NCBI GenBank assembly: GCA_964017185.1
Contig: OZ024875.1
Location: forward strand, 51,229,986 to 51,293,985
Origin: Rugalucina vietnamica
Lineage: Eukaryota; Mollusca; Bivalvia; Lucinida; Lucinidae
Direction: 5' to 3'
Length of the DNA: 64,000 nt
The position numbers and the translations under genes are program-made. The notes under the pieces were generated by a model. It was not told the origin of the DNA. It saw nothing but the letters and a program-made list of their open reading frames with translations, and did no database searches. This document shows, one piece after another, positions 44,769-55,971 of this stretch (within the stretch, counting starts at the first letter, position 1; every line of letters starts with the position of its first letter).

Positions 44769-44989
44769 AAAGAATTTTGCATATTTGGCCCCTTTGGGAA
44801 TATAAGTCTTTGATTTAGACTATACTGGTGAAAATTCTTGAAATTGCAGCAATCATGAATGTCTGGCTTTCGCTGCCAGTTTTGTAAAGGGTCACTGATG
44901 AAGGTTCATTACCCGAAATTGTACAATATGGCCCACCTCTCTTTGAATGTTTTTACTGCTTCCAAAGGATCTAACAATTATATTTTATT
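44769..44989 (+). mobile_element. Solitary hammerhead-ribozyme unit inside the minisatellite
   Basis: About 220 bp matching the array unit of A/B: TTGGCCCCTTTGGGAATATA, GTCTGGCTTTCGCTGCCAGT, the ribozyme, GCTTCCAAAGGATCTAAC. It lacks the GCAGCTGGTGTTGTGCCGTG half of the unit. Minisatellite units continue on both sides, so the unit either inserted in the array or was included when the array expanded. Confidence 0.75.
44889..44934 (+). ncRNA. Hammerhead ribozyme, solitary unit, core intact
   Basis: Identical over all 46 nt to unit A2 (GGGTCA, CTGATGA, GGT/ACC stem II, GAAA, short stem III, TGGCCC), while the flanking sequence has diverged from the array units. Cleavage is expected after the A at 44,928. 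Confidence 0.8.
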
Positions 44990-45165
44990 CATTATATTAT
45001 GTACAAACCTCATTATATGATGTGCAAACTTCATTATATGATGTGCAAACTTCATTATGTTATGTATAAACTTCATTATATTATGTACAAACTTCATTAT
45101 ATTATGTTAAAACTTCATTATATTATGAACAAACTTCATTATGTTATGAACAAACTCCATTATGT
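44990..45165 (+). repeat. 21-bp minisatellite, second block
   Basis: About eight more units of the ACTTCATTATATTATGTACA-type repeat after the ribozyme unit. Confidence 0.9.
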
Positions 45166-47201
45166 AGCTTTTTCGTTATGATGCGGTTAAAATCAATAGA
45201 CAAGATTGTTTACTTAACACCGGTAGAACTTGTTTTGCTTCACGGTGTTGAAAGTCCGAAACTAACCCAAGTCGTTTCGCCCCAACCCATTTCTTCTGCT
45301 AGGCAATTGATCCTGTAACATGGGGACCCAACTAGCTGTTAATCGTGATTATTGATGCGACGTGGAATGTTAATGCCTGCTAATATGAAGTTTCGTATGC
45401 GTCGGCGAGATCGTTACGAATGCGACGTTCCACATCCTCTGCCCTTGAACGGTAAGTATCACATGTTTTGCTCTCGCGAAAATAAACAAATCCGAGTTTA
45501 CAAAATCGGCGTCCACTATGATCTGCAAAATTCTTCTATGTTCCCACTTGAAGTCAATTGGAATACTTACGGCACTTGTGTTTTTCAGCTAATGGTTTAT
45601 AAAGTTGACCTGTAGATACAATTTTGCCACGGAAACTCATTACATTCTTAAATTCCTTTTGTTTTTCTTTGTCTTGGTCGTAAACTAAAAAGTATAACAT
45701 AGTCCCGTGTGTGTCTTTATTGAAATATGTATCCAAACGGCTTTGTAAATGCACAATTATCTACTGAGCGTGAAAAAGGGTAAGATAAGCATCTGTTATA
45801 TGCATCGAAGACGTTGTTAAAATTTAATATGAGACACAGAAATGCATCGTGGAAGAATGAGACCGATGATTCAGTAAAATAAAAATAGCAAATGTTGCGA
45901 TATGGAGACAGTGATGCATTTTCTTCAATAAATATTTTTAGATACATGTTAAACGGGCCAACCATGGTTTTTATACTTGCAGAGGCTGGAGAAAGTTGTT
46001 TGAGCCCGAGGCCGAGGGTTCAAAGTGCTCCCGAAGACTTCTAACCATAGTTGATCGCTGTTCTTGTATAACACACCATTCCAATGGAAAACTGCCTCGC
46101 AACCGCACCTAAAAACCGCATAAATCCCTTTAATTCTGTTGTTTTCCCCCTGCTTATCAGAAATGCATGGAGCCACCCATATTTAATGATAAAAAATCAT
46201 TTGGTTTAGCCTTAGATTTAACGTAAGGAAACATATAAGCTCTGTCACTGATATATGATTTGCTGTTTCGAGGCAAGAATAAATCACTTGTGTCACTCGA
46301 ATGTTGACAAAGCTGAATCAGAAATCCCACTCTGTGACCTCATTCAAAATAAAAGTGGTATATGATTTGAAGCAACGAAGTGCATGTAGTCCAAGAAAAA
46401 AAACGCTATGCAATATTTCGCTTGATAAAGGCACTCGTTGTGCTTCTGCATGTACGTAAATAACTTTTGAAAGAGCACAACAAAAACGTTAATTCTTCCA
46501 TGACTCATTCTATACTTAAGGAATAAAGAAACGCAACACATACTTTGGGTTACTAAAAACATGCTTTGTAATGCAAGTATTTGGTATAACTGAGCATCTT
46601 ATATGAAAACAATATCTAAACGTCAAATTGCAACCGGTTTAGCCACAATGTCGGTTACGTATGCTTAATGGCGTACGCGTAACCACACTGACCTACAGTA
46701 GCAAACCCTGTAAGCATGATCAGTAAATGTAAAATTTGAAACCAAAACCAATTTTTTGATTCCAAAACCCCTAAAAGTGATTGCAGATGTAACCATTGAT
46801 CAGTTGGTAACATTTGGGTATGTTATGGGACGTTTAACGTCACCAACGTCAACCGAAAAAATGAGTCAAAAGCCAGAAAAATTCCTTCGGCATGCGTTAT
46901 ATTCAATAAAATGATTATTTACGTAAACATTATGACCTTTGTACTTAAGACGTCCATAACACGTCAATTATAACGTCAAAAATCAACATCCTGCATTTTA
47001 AAGACTCTCATTATGTTTTTCAAATTTTCTGATTAAAATTGATCAATTACCAAACATTTGATTTACAGTGCGTAAATCGAGAGTTTACTCAAAGCATATA
47101 ATCCGTTTCGCTCCTTTACATAACGCGATATACTGTCTAACGAACGTCAAAACAAACGCTCCGATGATCCATTTCTACGGTACATGTGACGTCAATTAAG
47201 G

Positions 47202-47345
47202 ATTGAAATTCATATTTTAGCTTTCACTGGATGATGAAAAACATTAGGCTGTTTTAATGTCTGTGAAGCCCGAAGGGCTTCTCGGAGACATTAAAACAGC
47301 TAATGTTTTTCATCACCCAGTGAAAGCTAAAATCTGAATTTCAAT
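47202..47345. repeat. Central palindrome 1 of the foldback element
   Basis: 144-bp near-perfect hairpin: ATTGAAATTCATATTTTAGC pairs with the end GCTAAAATCTGAATTTCAAT, and the centre is GAAGCCCGAAGGGCTTC. Only a few mismatches. Confidence 0.9.
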
Positions 47346-47615
47346 ACTTATATTTACATTTTATATTATCAATCAAGTATCAGATTTTTAATTGCGCATA
47401 TCACCTTTCATTTTCATGTTATTTGACATTAAATCCGACTTAACGTAATTTTGGAACAGCCAAAACGTCAAATTTTCGCGCCTAACGTCATGGCGATACG
47501 CGGCCAACGTCACGTCAACAAGAGTAAACAAATAACATCACTGGATGAGTTTTGACGTCACCCCGCCCATAGGCGTGGCCTCTAGATCACGTGACTTAAT
47601 GTTTTTCATTTAAGG

Positions 47616-47760
47616 ATTGAAATTCAGATTTTTAGCTTTCACTGGATGATGAAAAACATTAGGCTGTTTTAATGTCTGTGAAGCCCGAAGGGCTTCTCGG
47701 AGACATTAAAACAGCTAATGTTTTTCATCATCCAGTGAAAGCTAAAATCTGAATTTCAAT
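47616..47760. repeat. Central palindrome 2 of the foldback element
   Basis: Second copy of the hairpin, 414 bp downstream, as part of a direct duplication of a ~414-bp unit (47,202-47,615 and 47,616-48,025). It is slightly more perfect than palindrome 1 (ATCATCCAGTG against ATCACCCAGTG). Confidence 0.9.
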
Positions 47761-48025
47761 ACTTATATTTACATTTTATATTATCAGTCAAGTATCAGAT
47801 TTTTAATTGCGCATATCACCGTTCATTTTCATGTTATTTGACATTAAATCCGACTGAACGTAATTTTGGAACAGCCGAAACGTCAAATTTTCGCGCCTAA
47901 CGTCATGGCGATACGCGGCCAACGTCACGTCAACAAGAGTAAACAAACAACGTCACTGGATGAGTTTTGACGTCGCCTCGCCCATAGGCGTGGCCTCTAG
48001 ACCACGTGACATAATGTTTTTCATT

Positions 48026-48155
48026 GGGAAATGAAGAACATCAAGAAAGATACTTTCATCTAAGGCGATTGCAATAAAAATGTAAATATTGGGAAATGAA
48101 GAACATCAAGAAAGATACTTTCATCTAGGGCGATTGCAATTAAAATGTAAATATT
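48026..48155 (+). repeat. 65-bp tandem duplication
   Basis: GGGAAATGAAGAACATCAAG and the following ~45 bp occur twice back to back (48,026-48,090 and 48,091-48,155), with two differences. Confidence 0.9.
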
Positions 48156-49731
48156 GTTGATTACAAAAGCACGTCGTGTCATATGTTGGTTTGATATATC
48201 GAATAATTTAAATGACGATAATTACTCATTTTTCTTTATTGTAAACTTCAGCATTCCGTTAACAGGATTTAACGCAACATGGGACGGCACATAAGTATAC
48301 AATGATTCTTGTCTTTATTGCACATTATTAAGTCGACGTCACGTAACCCACATGCAAAGAATTTGTCATCTTCCCCTTCGCCCCGACGTTTACGTCACAA
48401 TTTTCGTTTTTCATAGTTTTTGACGTTTTGTCGTTAATATTGTCAATAAAATGACGTTTTTGCATTTCAACACGTGCACAAAGCAGTCAGTATGTCATTT
48501 CATAAAAGGATTTTATCAAAACGTCAAATACATACATAAAAGTTGAAATTTAGTGTGTTGCGTATTTTAATTCTTTAAGTATAGTAGTACGTACCTTCGT
48601 CTTCGATGCATAGAAAAGATGCTTATCTTACTGTTGTTCACGCTCAGTAAATAAATGTGCATTTACAAAGCCGTTTGGATACTACAAATTTCAATAAAGA
48701 CACCCACAGGACTGTGTTATACTTCTTAGTTTACGACCAAGAATGTAATTTAAGAATGTAATGAGTTTCCGTGGCAAAATTGTATCTACATGTCAACTTT
48801 ATAAACCATTAGCTGAAAAACACAAGTGCCGTAAGTATTCCAACTGACTTCAAGTGGGCACATAGAAGAATTTTGCAGATCATAGTGGACGCCGATTTTG
48901 CAAACTCGGCTTTGTTTATTTTCACGAGAGCAAAACATCTGTCCAAGGGCAGAGGATGTGGAAAGTCGCATTCGTAACGATCTCGCCGACGCATACGAAA
49001 CTTCATAATAGCATGCATTATCATTCCACGTCGCATCAATAATCGCGATTAACAGTTGGGTCCCCGTGCTGTAAATCATTTCCTTTTTTCATTTTCTAAC
49101 CAAGTCTTTTCGCCACAACTATTTTGTCTGTAAGTCGTTGCGCTCCAAAGACATTTGCCCCTCACTGGGGTTCAACTGTTTTATGATCCAGAACCCAATT
49201 GAGATAGAAACAGGAATGAAACTGACAAAACAAGACAGACGAAACATGAAAAATGACGTTACATGACGAAGAGCAAGATGATAAGCTCCCGGGGTGTGGA
49301 GGGGGTACTCTGAAAATTTCCATATACGTAGGCTCGGCGGACTTTTTTGGGGATCAAAATTTTGAATTTCCATAGTTTTGGGGGTTTTCAGAAAATGTGA
49401 ATATTTTGGGGCATGGGCATTTTTTTTTCAGATATTTTTGGGATCACTTCAAAATTTGACTATTTTTATGGGGTTTTGCTTTACGAATTGTTGGTTTTTA
49501 TAGCGAATTCACGTATTTTTGGGGTGTCCTTCAAATACACTCAGACCAGATATTTTTGGGGTACGGAGCAGAAACTGGATCCGAGCCTATGTATGAGCAA
49601 AAGTTCGGAGTATCCCCTTTGGATAAGCTCTTTCCCATGAAGGTAGACTTCAAGTCTTCAATACTACCACGGCGTAAATTCTTGAAATGGCAGCACACAC
49701 GTCTGGGTTTCGTTGCCAGTATTCATGAGGT

Positions 49732-49770
49732 GGGTCACTGTGATGGTTTCATATCTGAATTTGCGCGCCC
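49732..49770 (+). ncRNA. Degenerate hammerhead relic, left arm
   Basis: GGGTCA is followed by CTGTGATGG where CTGATGA is expected, and GAA is followed by TTTGCGCGCCC, so stem III and the 3' side of stem I are broken. Not functional; identified through its partner at 63,819-63,863. Confidence 0.45.
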
Positions 49771-50027
49771 TCCTTCCCAAGTTCGAACATTTTCACTGCT
49801 TCCAAAGGATCTAACCTTTATCTTTTTAATTCCATATCTTCATATGCGTTGTTGGAAAGCATGTTCGAATCTTTCAGGGATCTACACTGGTCATCATTGC
49901 AAAGTTATTAGCAAATCGTCAGCTCTGTGAAATTTCGAGTACCATGATAAATTCTACAAATGCGATGGTGACCAATTAATATGATATTACAAGACTGCAG
50001 TAAGCAAAAAAGAGCCTTTAAAACCAT

Positions 50028-50233
50028 GAGCCGCGACACGAGAAAACCAACAATGTGGTTTTCTTCAGGTCCGACACAAACCAGGCTGTACAGACACTAT
50101 AGGTAGCTACAGGCTTGGAATTTTGGATTTAGAAAGTAGAGGTATAGTATTATCTATTGAATGAAAACAAAGGCGCTGATCAGTGCCTTTGTTTTCGCAT
50201 AAGCAGATTGTTTGTTTTCTCATGTCGCGGCTC
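50028..50233. mobile_element. GAGCCGCG-type MITE in the left arm
   Basis: GAGCCGCGACACGAGAAAAC at the start and GTTTTCTCATGTCGCGGCTC at the end, an almost perfect inverted pair. Internal near-palindrome AACAAAGGCGCTGATCAGTG and CCTTTGTTTTCGC. Confidence 0.8.
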
Positions 50234-50335
50234 ACATGTATTTAACTTAATAAGCATGCAAAACTCGCCTTTCTAAAGACAATTAACTAGACCCTCCTAC
50301 TGTGCTAATTTCCCAAAGGTACTTGGATATTATAA

Positions 50336-51174
50336 AGTAAGTAAGTAATAGGCCACTGGCCAGATATGGTTTCGCTCTCCCCCGGGAAATTTTGCAGACC
50401 TTGATTTTCATGTAGCCTGATGTCTTAGGAGTTTTTTTAAAACATGTTAGCCCTCTGTAAAGTGTCACGTAACCGTGTAACATCCAATAACGTATGTAAC
50501 CTATTGAATATCTAATAATTGCCCTTGAAATAAAAACTGCTGTAAAGATCAATGAAAACCTTTTTCTGTTGATTAAACTGTGTTTCTTCTGATAGAAAGG
50601 GTCTCAAGCTACAACATGAAACATTTGATTTTCACGTTGGCCTGTCACAGTGTAACGTATGTAACATTTTTCACAGAGACATTTTAAATGAATGTTGGAA
50701 GCTAAATAGTTCTTTATATACTTTGCTACATTATTAACGAGGACAAGTCATAGTATTCATCCTCAAGAAGATTTATTTACCTTTCCGACAACACAAAATT
50801 TGTTCTAATATCTAAAACACTTTTGAAGTTATGGCCTGTTAAACACCCATAGACCATCCAAAATGTCACACACCAAAATACTGCTGCCATAGCCGAAATT
50901 TGAAACTATGTGCTAATAAACCAAAAACGCTGCAAAATCTTATTATTTTCTGACATTTCAATGTGCCCTGATTCCTGTTTTAACCATTTAATGATGCTTA
51001 TCATTCTAGCTTGATGCAAAATGGTAACATATGTAACACATTTATCTGAATTTTAGATACTTTCCTTGCAATACGTTCTTATACACTAATGTTTGATGCA
51101 AGTGGTCAATATCTGTTCTAAACCAATGGCTGGATCCAAAGAAATGATAAAATACCCTAGCAATTTAACATTCT
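50336..51174. other. Unassigned sequence with recurrent GTAACGTATGTAAC phrases
   Basis: No gene recognised. Variants of GTAACGTATGTAACA recur (near 50,490, 50,652 and 51,023), perhaps a worn dispersed repeat. Confidence 0.4.
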
Positions 51175-51497
51175 CTATGTCCTATGTGTAATTTGTGTTA
51201 CTATGTTCAAAGCAGCAGCATTTCCAACAAGCAAAAATAATCCATATCTAAAAGCATACTGTTTATCTGACAAAAGTTTATGTTCATTCAGATGGGCCAT
51301 GATGTTTGAACAAATTATATGTCCCAGCAACTTGGAAGGTACACAAGTTAATGACACTGGACGATAATTGCTAGCCAGCGACCTGAACAAAGGGCAAATG
51401 TTTGCTAGAGACCATTCTTTCTGTATCAATTGACTGTTGAGAGATGGGAAAATACTGGGTCTAACTCGGTATTTGAAGCTTTGGATGAGATATTTCA
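51175..51497 (-). pseudogene. LINE reverse-transcriptase fragment (N-terminal RT)
   Basis: Minus strand: KEWSLANICPLF, then SNYRPVSLTCVPSKLL and HLNEHKLLSDKQYAFR, the RT fingers of CR1/L2/Jockey-type LINEs, with a small internal deletion before SLASNYRP. It stops after QYAFR. It lies next to, but out of gene order with, the fragment at 51,500-51,674, so it belongs to a separate insertion. Confidence 0.7.
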
Positions 51498-51499
51498 AT

Positions 51500-51674
51500 G
51501 TGGGGTTTCCAATTTAGATCCTTTTTTAATTGTAATTCCAAGATATTTGGCTGTTTCGACGGATTTGAGCTCAGTGTTATGAAGTTTATATGGGTACATG
51601 ATAGGATTTTTCTTGTCAGATCAAGATTTAACTCCATGGATCAATTTGATTCCCACTCTTCAAGTTTATGTAGG
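51500..51674 (-). pseudogene. Downstream half of a LINE split by the L1-like element
   Basis: Minus-strand frames with stops and shifts read LHKLEEWESN, then ILSCTHINFITLSSNPSKQ and YLGITIKKDLNWKPH. The upstream part resumes at 60,040 on the other side of the 8.4-kb insertion, where ILQADLHKL leads into the same LHKL codons. Confidence 0.75.
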
Positions 51675-51986
51675 CATTTGGCTAGTTATGTTGTGATTTT
51701 CACTCTTGTTATATTTTGTGCAAATATACTGGATTTAGTGGTTTATTCTCAGAATCTTGGATACTATATGATGGATAAATGTGCAGTGTAAATGTTACTT
51801 CAAAAAATTGGAAATATTAAAGTTTGATTTTGGAGTAATTTAGAAAGAAAAATTTCCAGCCTGTAGAGACAAAGAAAAATTTACAGTTACCTGTGTCAGT
51901 GTTGTACCTATACAGTGTACCAGTAACTTTGGAGACTATCCCTACCTGATCACTGCAGTTCTTTTGTTATTACCTGGGCACTAACA
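51675..51986 (+). promoter_or_regulatory. 5' leader of the L1-like element
   Basis: 312 bp between the insertion boundary and the ORF1 ATG. In L1-type elements this region carries the internal promoter; no specific motif is recognised here. Confidence 0.4.
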
Positions 51987-52955
51987 ATGGAAGAGAAAAA
52001 GAAAGGCAGTAAGGACAGTAAAAAGATTGATGACAAGGGCAAGAAACCAGGGGCCGCCTCAGCACATACAACACCGGCTAAACCAAAACGCCCCTTCTCA
52101 GAGGTAGCCAACTCAAGTGCTGAGGAACTTACCCTCTTAGCTCATCAGATAGAAGATATGTCCTCAGAACTTAAAAGTGTGAAGGAAAGTGTCAGTAAAA
52201 TACTTACTAAAGATGACATGAAGACATTCATAAAGACAACTGTCGAAGAAATTATGACAGAAATCTATAAGGGCATTGATCTACAAATAGAAACAAAGCT
52301 CAGAGAACATTCCAAGACATTGAACAAAACCATAGCAGACTTGAAAAAGGAGAATGATCTGTTAAAGACAGAGAATCACACACTACATACTAAACTCAAA
52401 ACTGCTCAAAACCAGGTGGAAGCTACAGAGAAGCGATCCCAGTTAGCAGTTAAAATGGCTAACTACAATGAGCAGTATTCGAGGAAAAACAATATCAAAA
52501 TAATGAACATGGAAGAGAAACCGGACGAGACTGAGAATTCCCTTACTTCTGAGATGTGCAAGCTGCTATCTGAGAAATGTGCTGTTGACCTTAATCCCCG
52601 GGAAATACAGGCCATCCACAGGATACCTGGTAAAACTGGCTCACCGAAACCTGTGCTTGTGAAGCTATTCAATAACAATAGCAAAACTAAGATCATGAAA
52701 GTAAGGTCAGACATGAAAACAGCGGGTCACCGGCTTGTGGACGATGTGACGAAGATGAATGCAAAACTTATCTCTGAACTGCTGGATCATACGTCAATAG
52801 ATTCAGCATGGTACTTTAATGGCTCCGTGTTTGGGAAAACCAAGGGTGGAAAGCGTGTAAAGTTTGACTTGTACGACGACATAGACTCTGTGATAACCAA
52901 GGAAACTACTGTAGCTGCTGCTCCTCCCCCTACCCCTGCCGGCTCTATGGACTAA
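51987..52955 (+). CDS. L1-like ORF1 protein (RNA-binding chaperone)
   Basis: 322 residues. A Lys-rich N terminus (MEEKKKGSKDSKK) precedes a long heptad-type coiled coil at about 45-160. An RRM-like region begins near 164 (YSRKNNIKIMNM) and a C-terminal domain reaches about 300 (ILWMA-type HRIPGK segment, KPVLVKLF, RVKFDLYDD). This is the layout of L1/Tx1 ORF1p, which trimerises through the coiled coil and coats element RNA. The short Pro/Ala-rich tail (APPPTPAGSMD) is unremarkable. The frame is intact, and the ATG follows a leader with in-frame stops. Confidence 0.8.
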   Translation: MEEKKKGSKDSKKIDDKGKKPGAASAHTTPAKPKRPFSEVANSSAEELTLLAHQIEDMSSELKSVKESVSKILTKDDMKTFIKTTVEEIMTEIYKGIDLQIETKLREHSKTLNKTIADLKKENDLLKTENHTLHTKLKTAQNQVEATEKRSQLAVKMANYNEQYSRKNNIKIMNMEEKPDETENSLTSEMCKLLSEKCAVDLNPREIQAIHRIPGKTGSPKPVLVKLFNNNSKTKIMKVRSDMKTAGHRLVDDVTKMNAKLISELLDHTSIDSAWYFNGSVFGKTKGGKRVKFDLYDDIDSVITKETTVAAAPPPTPAGSMD

Positions 52956-55900
52956 GGCTCCAGACACTATATATATATATATATCATGGACTTGACTCTT
53001 GTCAAGCTATAACTATAATGCATTCTTTTGACGATTAAAATTCCATTTAATTTCGGTTCATTTAGAAAATGTGTGAAAGGGTGTGAGTGATCATTCATAC
53101 TATTCAGGATTACATATAATATAAGACATACAGTGACTGAAATTTGGCTGCATAAGCATCTGACATTCTTTAACATGGATTATCTTAACATTAACAGGAA
53201 TGGTGATGTTTTCCACACTTAAGGTAAGCACTTAATGAAATATATTTCTAAAAACAAAGCAGTATCTATACTCAGTTCTGCTCTAGACACAGAGCAAAAT
53301 GCTCAATCATAAGGGTTAACTTCTTCTCGTCTATACTTCTAGCTCTCCTCAAGTCAATACTTTTAGTCTGTCATGCTTAATAATGTGGTTAAAAATTATT
53401 ACAGTGTTTGTCAGGACACATGTTTCTCCATAGAAATAAGTGCATTGTTTATCATGCTATCTCTCTAATGAAAAAGTAGCACAGTGTCTGTCATATGCAT
53501 TTACTTAAGAATCTGACACAAACTCTGTTATGCTATGCGTTAGTAAAAAGTCTGTCATGCTATGCTGTTTTATTAAAAAAATAGTAAAATGTCTTTCATG
53601 CTATGCTATTTATTGTTAAAAATTAACAAAAAGTCTGTCATGCAATGCTGTATTATTAAAAAGTAGTTAAAAATCTGTCATGCTATGCCATTTTAGAAAA
53701 TTAGTAATATATCTATCTATCATGTTATGCTGTTTTATTAAAGAAAGTAAAAAGTATGTCATGATATGCTGTTTTAATTAAAATTGTTAAAAAAAAAAAC
53801 TGTCATGCTATGCTGTTTATTGTTAAAAAGTAGCAAAAAACCTGCCATGCCATGCTATTTATTTTAAAAAATGAGCAAAAATCCTGTCATGCTATGCTAT
53901 TGGCAAAAAGTCAGGCATGTTAGCTGTTTTATGTGATCATAAAAAGAATAAGTAAAACGTCTGTCATGTTATACTGTTTTATCAAAAATTAGTAAAAAGT
54001 CTGTAATGCTATGCTGTTTTATTAAAAATATTAGCAAATATTCTGTCACACACATTGTTTAGAAATTAGCAAAAAAGTCTGTCAGGGTATATCTAAAATC
54101 TTAGTACAGTGTCTGTCATGTGGATTGGGTCATTTACTCAAAAAGTTAGGACAGTGCCTAACATGATTAAAGATATCCAAAATCATGACCAGATTTATAA
54201 TACAACTAACAACCCAATAAAACTAGTTTATAAGGCTGGTAATAGGTTGTTTTGCCATGAGCTGGCCACAATAATTACTCTACAACACCAGTCCTGTATG
54301 GCTAGTTACTGTTATATGATACTGTTAATGTTTAACTGTCCAGTGAATCATAAACACATGATGGCCATGATAATCTTTAGCCAAAGCACTAGAACACCAG
54401 CCTTATGTCATGTAATATATTGGTTTGACATTTCTGTATATGTGTATCTTTAATTCTGGAATCATTGCAGTTCAAGTGCATAATGTCATTTAATAACTGG
54501 TGCTATTAAAGAAACAAAGATAGGTTTTTCTACGATAAAAGAATAACACTTGAAAATAGCTATAAATGTTCATACAAGGATCAAATGAGTAAATGTCTGG
54601 TACATATAACTGTCATTGACAAGCAGTATTCCTTGCTAGGATGTTTGCGAGGGTTGCTGCTTGTCTTTGCCAGTCTAAAGTGCAATGGAAAAGCTTTTCA
54701 CCATAACCAAGGCTAGCTTCCACTTGTATTTCGTTTCGGCAAGTGGTGCTATGTCTGTATGTATCATACCAGACAACTGGGAAGCTTCCCTAAGCAGTCC
54801 TTCTATTTTCTGGGAAGGATGCTGGAAAGGGAAGTCTCCTGTTAAATAATTATATTATACATGAATTTCCTTCAGCAAAGACCTGTGTCTCAAATGTATT
54901 TGTGACTTGGGTCTGTGGTGGAGGGAATCCATATATACCATCAATAATTAAGAAGTTTTGTGTCATGAGTTGTATAGTGAAACACCATATCATGGGGTTC
55001 ATTGTGGCAAATGCTTGAGCGATGTATTGGCTGAGTCATGGGAAATGTCTGTATTGCCAAAAACAGTGCCTTTGTATTTCGCTGTGTGTATAGAAGAACT
55101 TTGCTACTTACACAATACATAACCTGCTATTATTAAAATCAGGTTTCCCGTGGGGCAGAACATATATGGCATCCTGCATTTGGTACAATGTGACTGCATA
55201 AATTATATTAACATGCTGTATCAACAGGCTCCTAGTAAGATTACAGTGCTGTATAGGCCAATCAATGTGAAGTCACTCAGACAGATTTTCTCATGACTTG
55301 TCAGTTGGTTTTTTTTATACTGGATTTGCCAGCTGAAAATCTTAGATATATACATATATTTTGGCAAAGACTGGTAGACTGAAAATGTAAAAAGTTTTAG
55401 CTAAGTGATGGCATCATGTAGTTAAGATTGTGTTTACACTAATTCAAGGATAAGATGATAGACTAGTCTTGTTGACTGATACTGACATTTGCATAGTCTT
55501 TGGCTACAATATAATAGATTAAGACATTGCTGTAAAAATTAAAAATTTAACTAGAGTAAGTACAAAAACAATTTTGTAAGTGCTATAAGGGAATTTAATT
55601 CTTTTGAATTCTAAAGTAAAGACTGGATTTTTTTTTTCTTCTCTTGACTGACATGCCAAATGTACTTCTGTTCACTTCTGGTCACATGGTTAGATTTTGT
55701 AAAACCATCATTATACATTGTAATGTACTAATAGTTGTACTGCATCTTTTCTAGGAATATTTGTACAAAATATATTATATTTTGTTTATGCAATTGCACA
55801 TTCATTTGTTACATTTTATATGCACAATTATTTGTTTTCTTCCATCTCTTCTGTCTTTGAAGAACCTCTGCTTTGGGATGAGCTGGTCAAGAGCACTGCA

Positions 55901-55971
55901 AAACAAATCATCATGCCATAGATATTTCAGAAAACCCCTTTACAATAATAGTATAATAAAATTTGACTGTT
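52956..55971 (+). other. Long inter-ORF region of the L1-like element
   Basis: 3.0 kb without a convincing gene: an (AT)n run (52,966-52,984), a minisatellite (53,280-54,110) and about 1.85 kb of AT-rich sequence with no recognised repeat. Most L1-clade elements have overlapping or closely spaced ORFs, so this length is unusual. A further nested insertion cannot be excluded, but I found no second target duplication. Confidence 0.7.
53280..54110 (+). repeat. Imperfect ~40-60-bp minisatellite between ORF1 and ORF2
   Basis: Recurrent GTCTGTCATGCTATGCTGTT followed by TTATTAAAAA and a TAG(C/T)AAAAA spacer, more than a dozen units of varying length and decay. Confidence 0.85.

Larger units (their letters stand above)
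45319..49067. mobile_element. Foldback element with ~480-bp inverted arms
   Basis: The arm 45,319-45,815 is the inverted complement of 48,600-49,067, starting CATGGGGACCCAACTAGCTG on the left and ending CAGTTGGGTCCCCGTG on the right. Shorter inverted matches continue inward (AACGCAACACATAC near 46,530; GTGTGTTGCG near 48,553). The centre has no protein but two tandem palindromes and dense ACGTC motifs. Outside the arms there is an imperfect ~27-bp direct repeat (TAACCCAAGTCGTTTCGCC at about 45,263; TAACCAAGTCTTTTCGCC at about 49,097). This is the architecture of a non-autonomous foldback transposon. Confidence 0.75.
49600..50335 (+). repeat. Left arm of a large inverted repeat
   Basis: Inverted complement of 63,247-64,000. 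It contains a diverged ribozyme-type unit (TTCTTGAAATGGCAG; GCTTCCAAAGGATCTAACC) followed by a GAGCCGCG-type MITE. The arm ends inward near GGATATTATA. Confidence 0.85.

Noticed and set aside
44111..44818. Long heptapeptide-repeat frames on both strands (KFVHNIM-type and LHYIMYK-type)
   Set aside because: Product of a 21-bp tandem repeat whose length is a multiple of three; open in several frames at once, which a real gene would not be.
45352..45615. 87-codon frame in the foldback arm with a G/GTAAGT donor-like site, and its mirror at 48,786-49,079
   Set aside because: The two arms are open in different frames because of indels and the donor-like site is missing in the other arm, so coding conservation is not supported.
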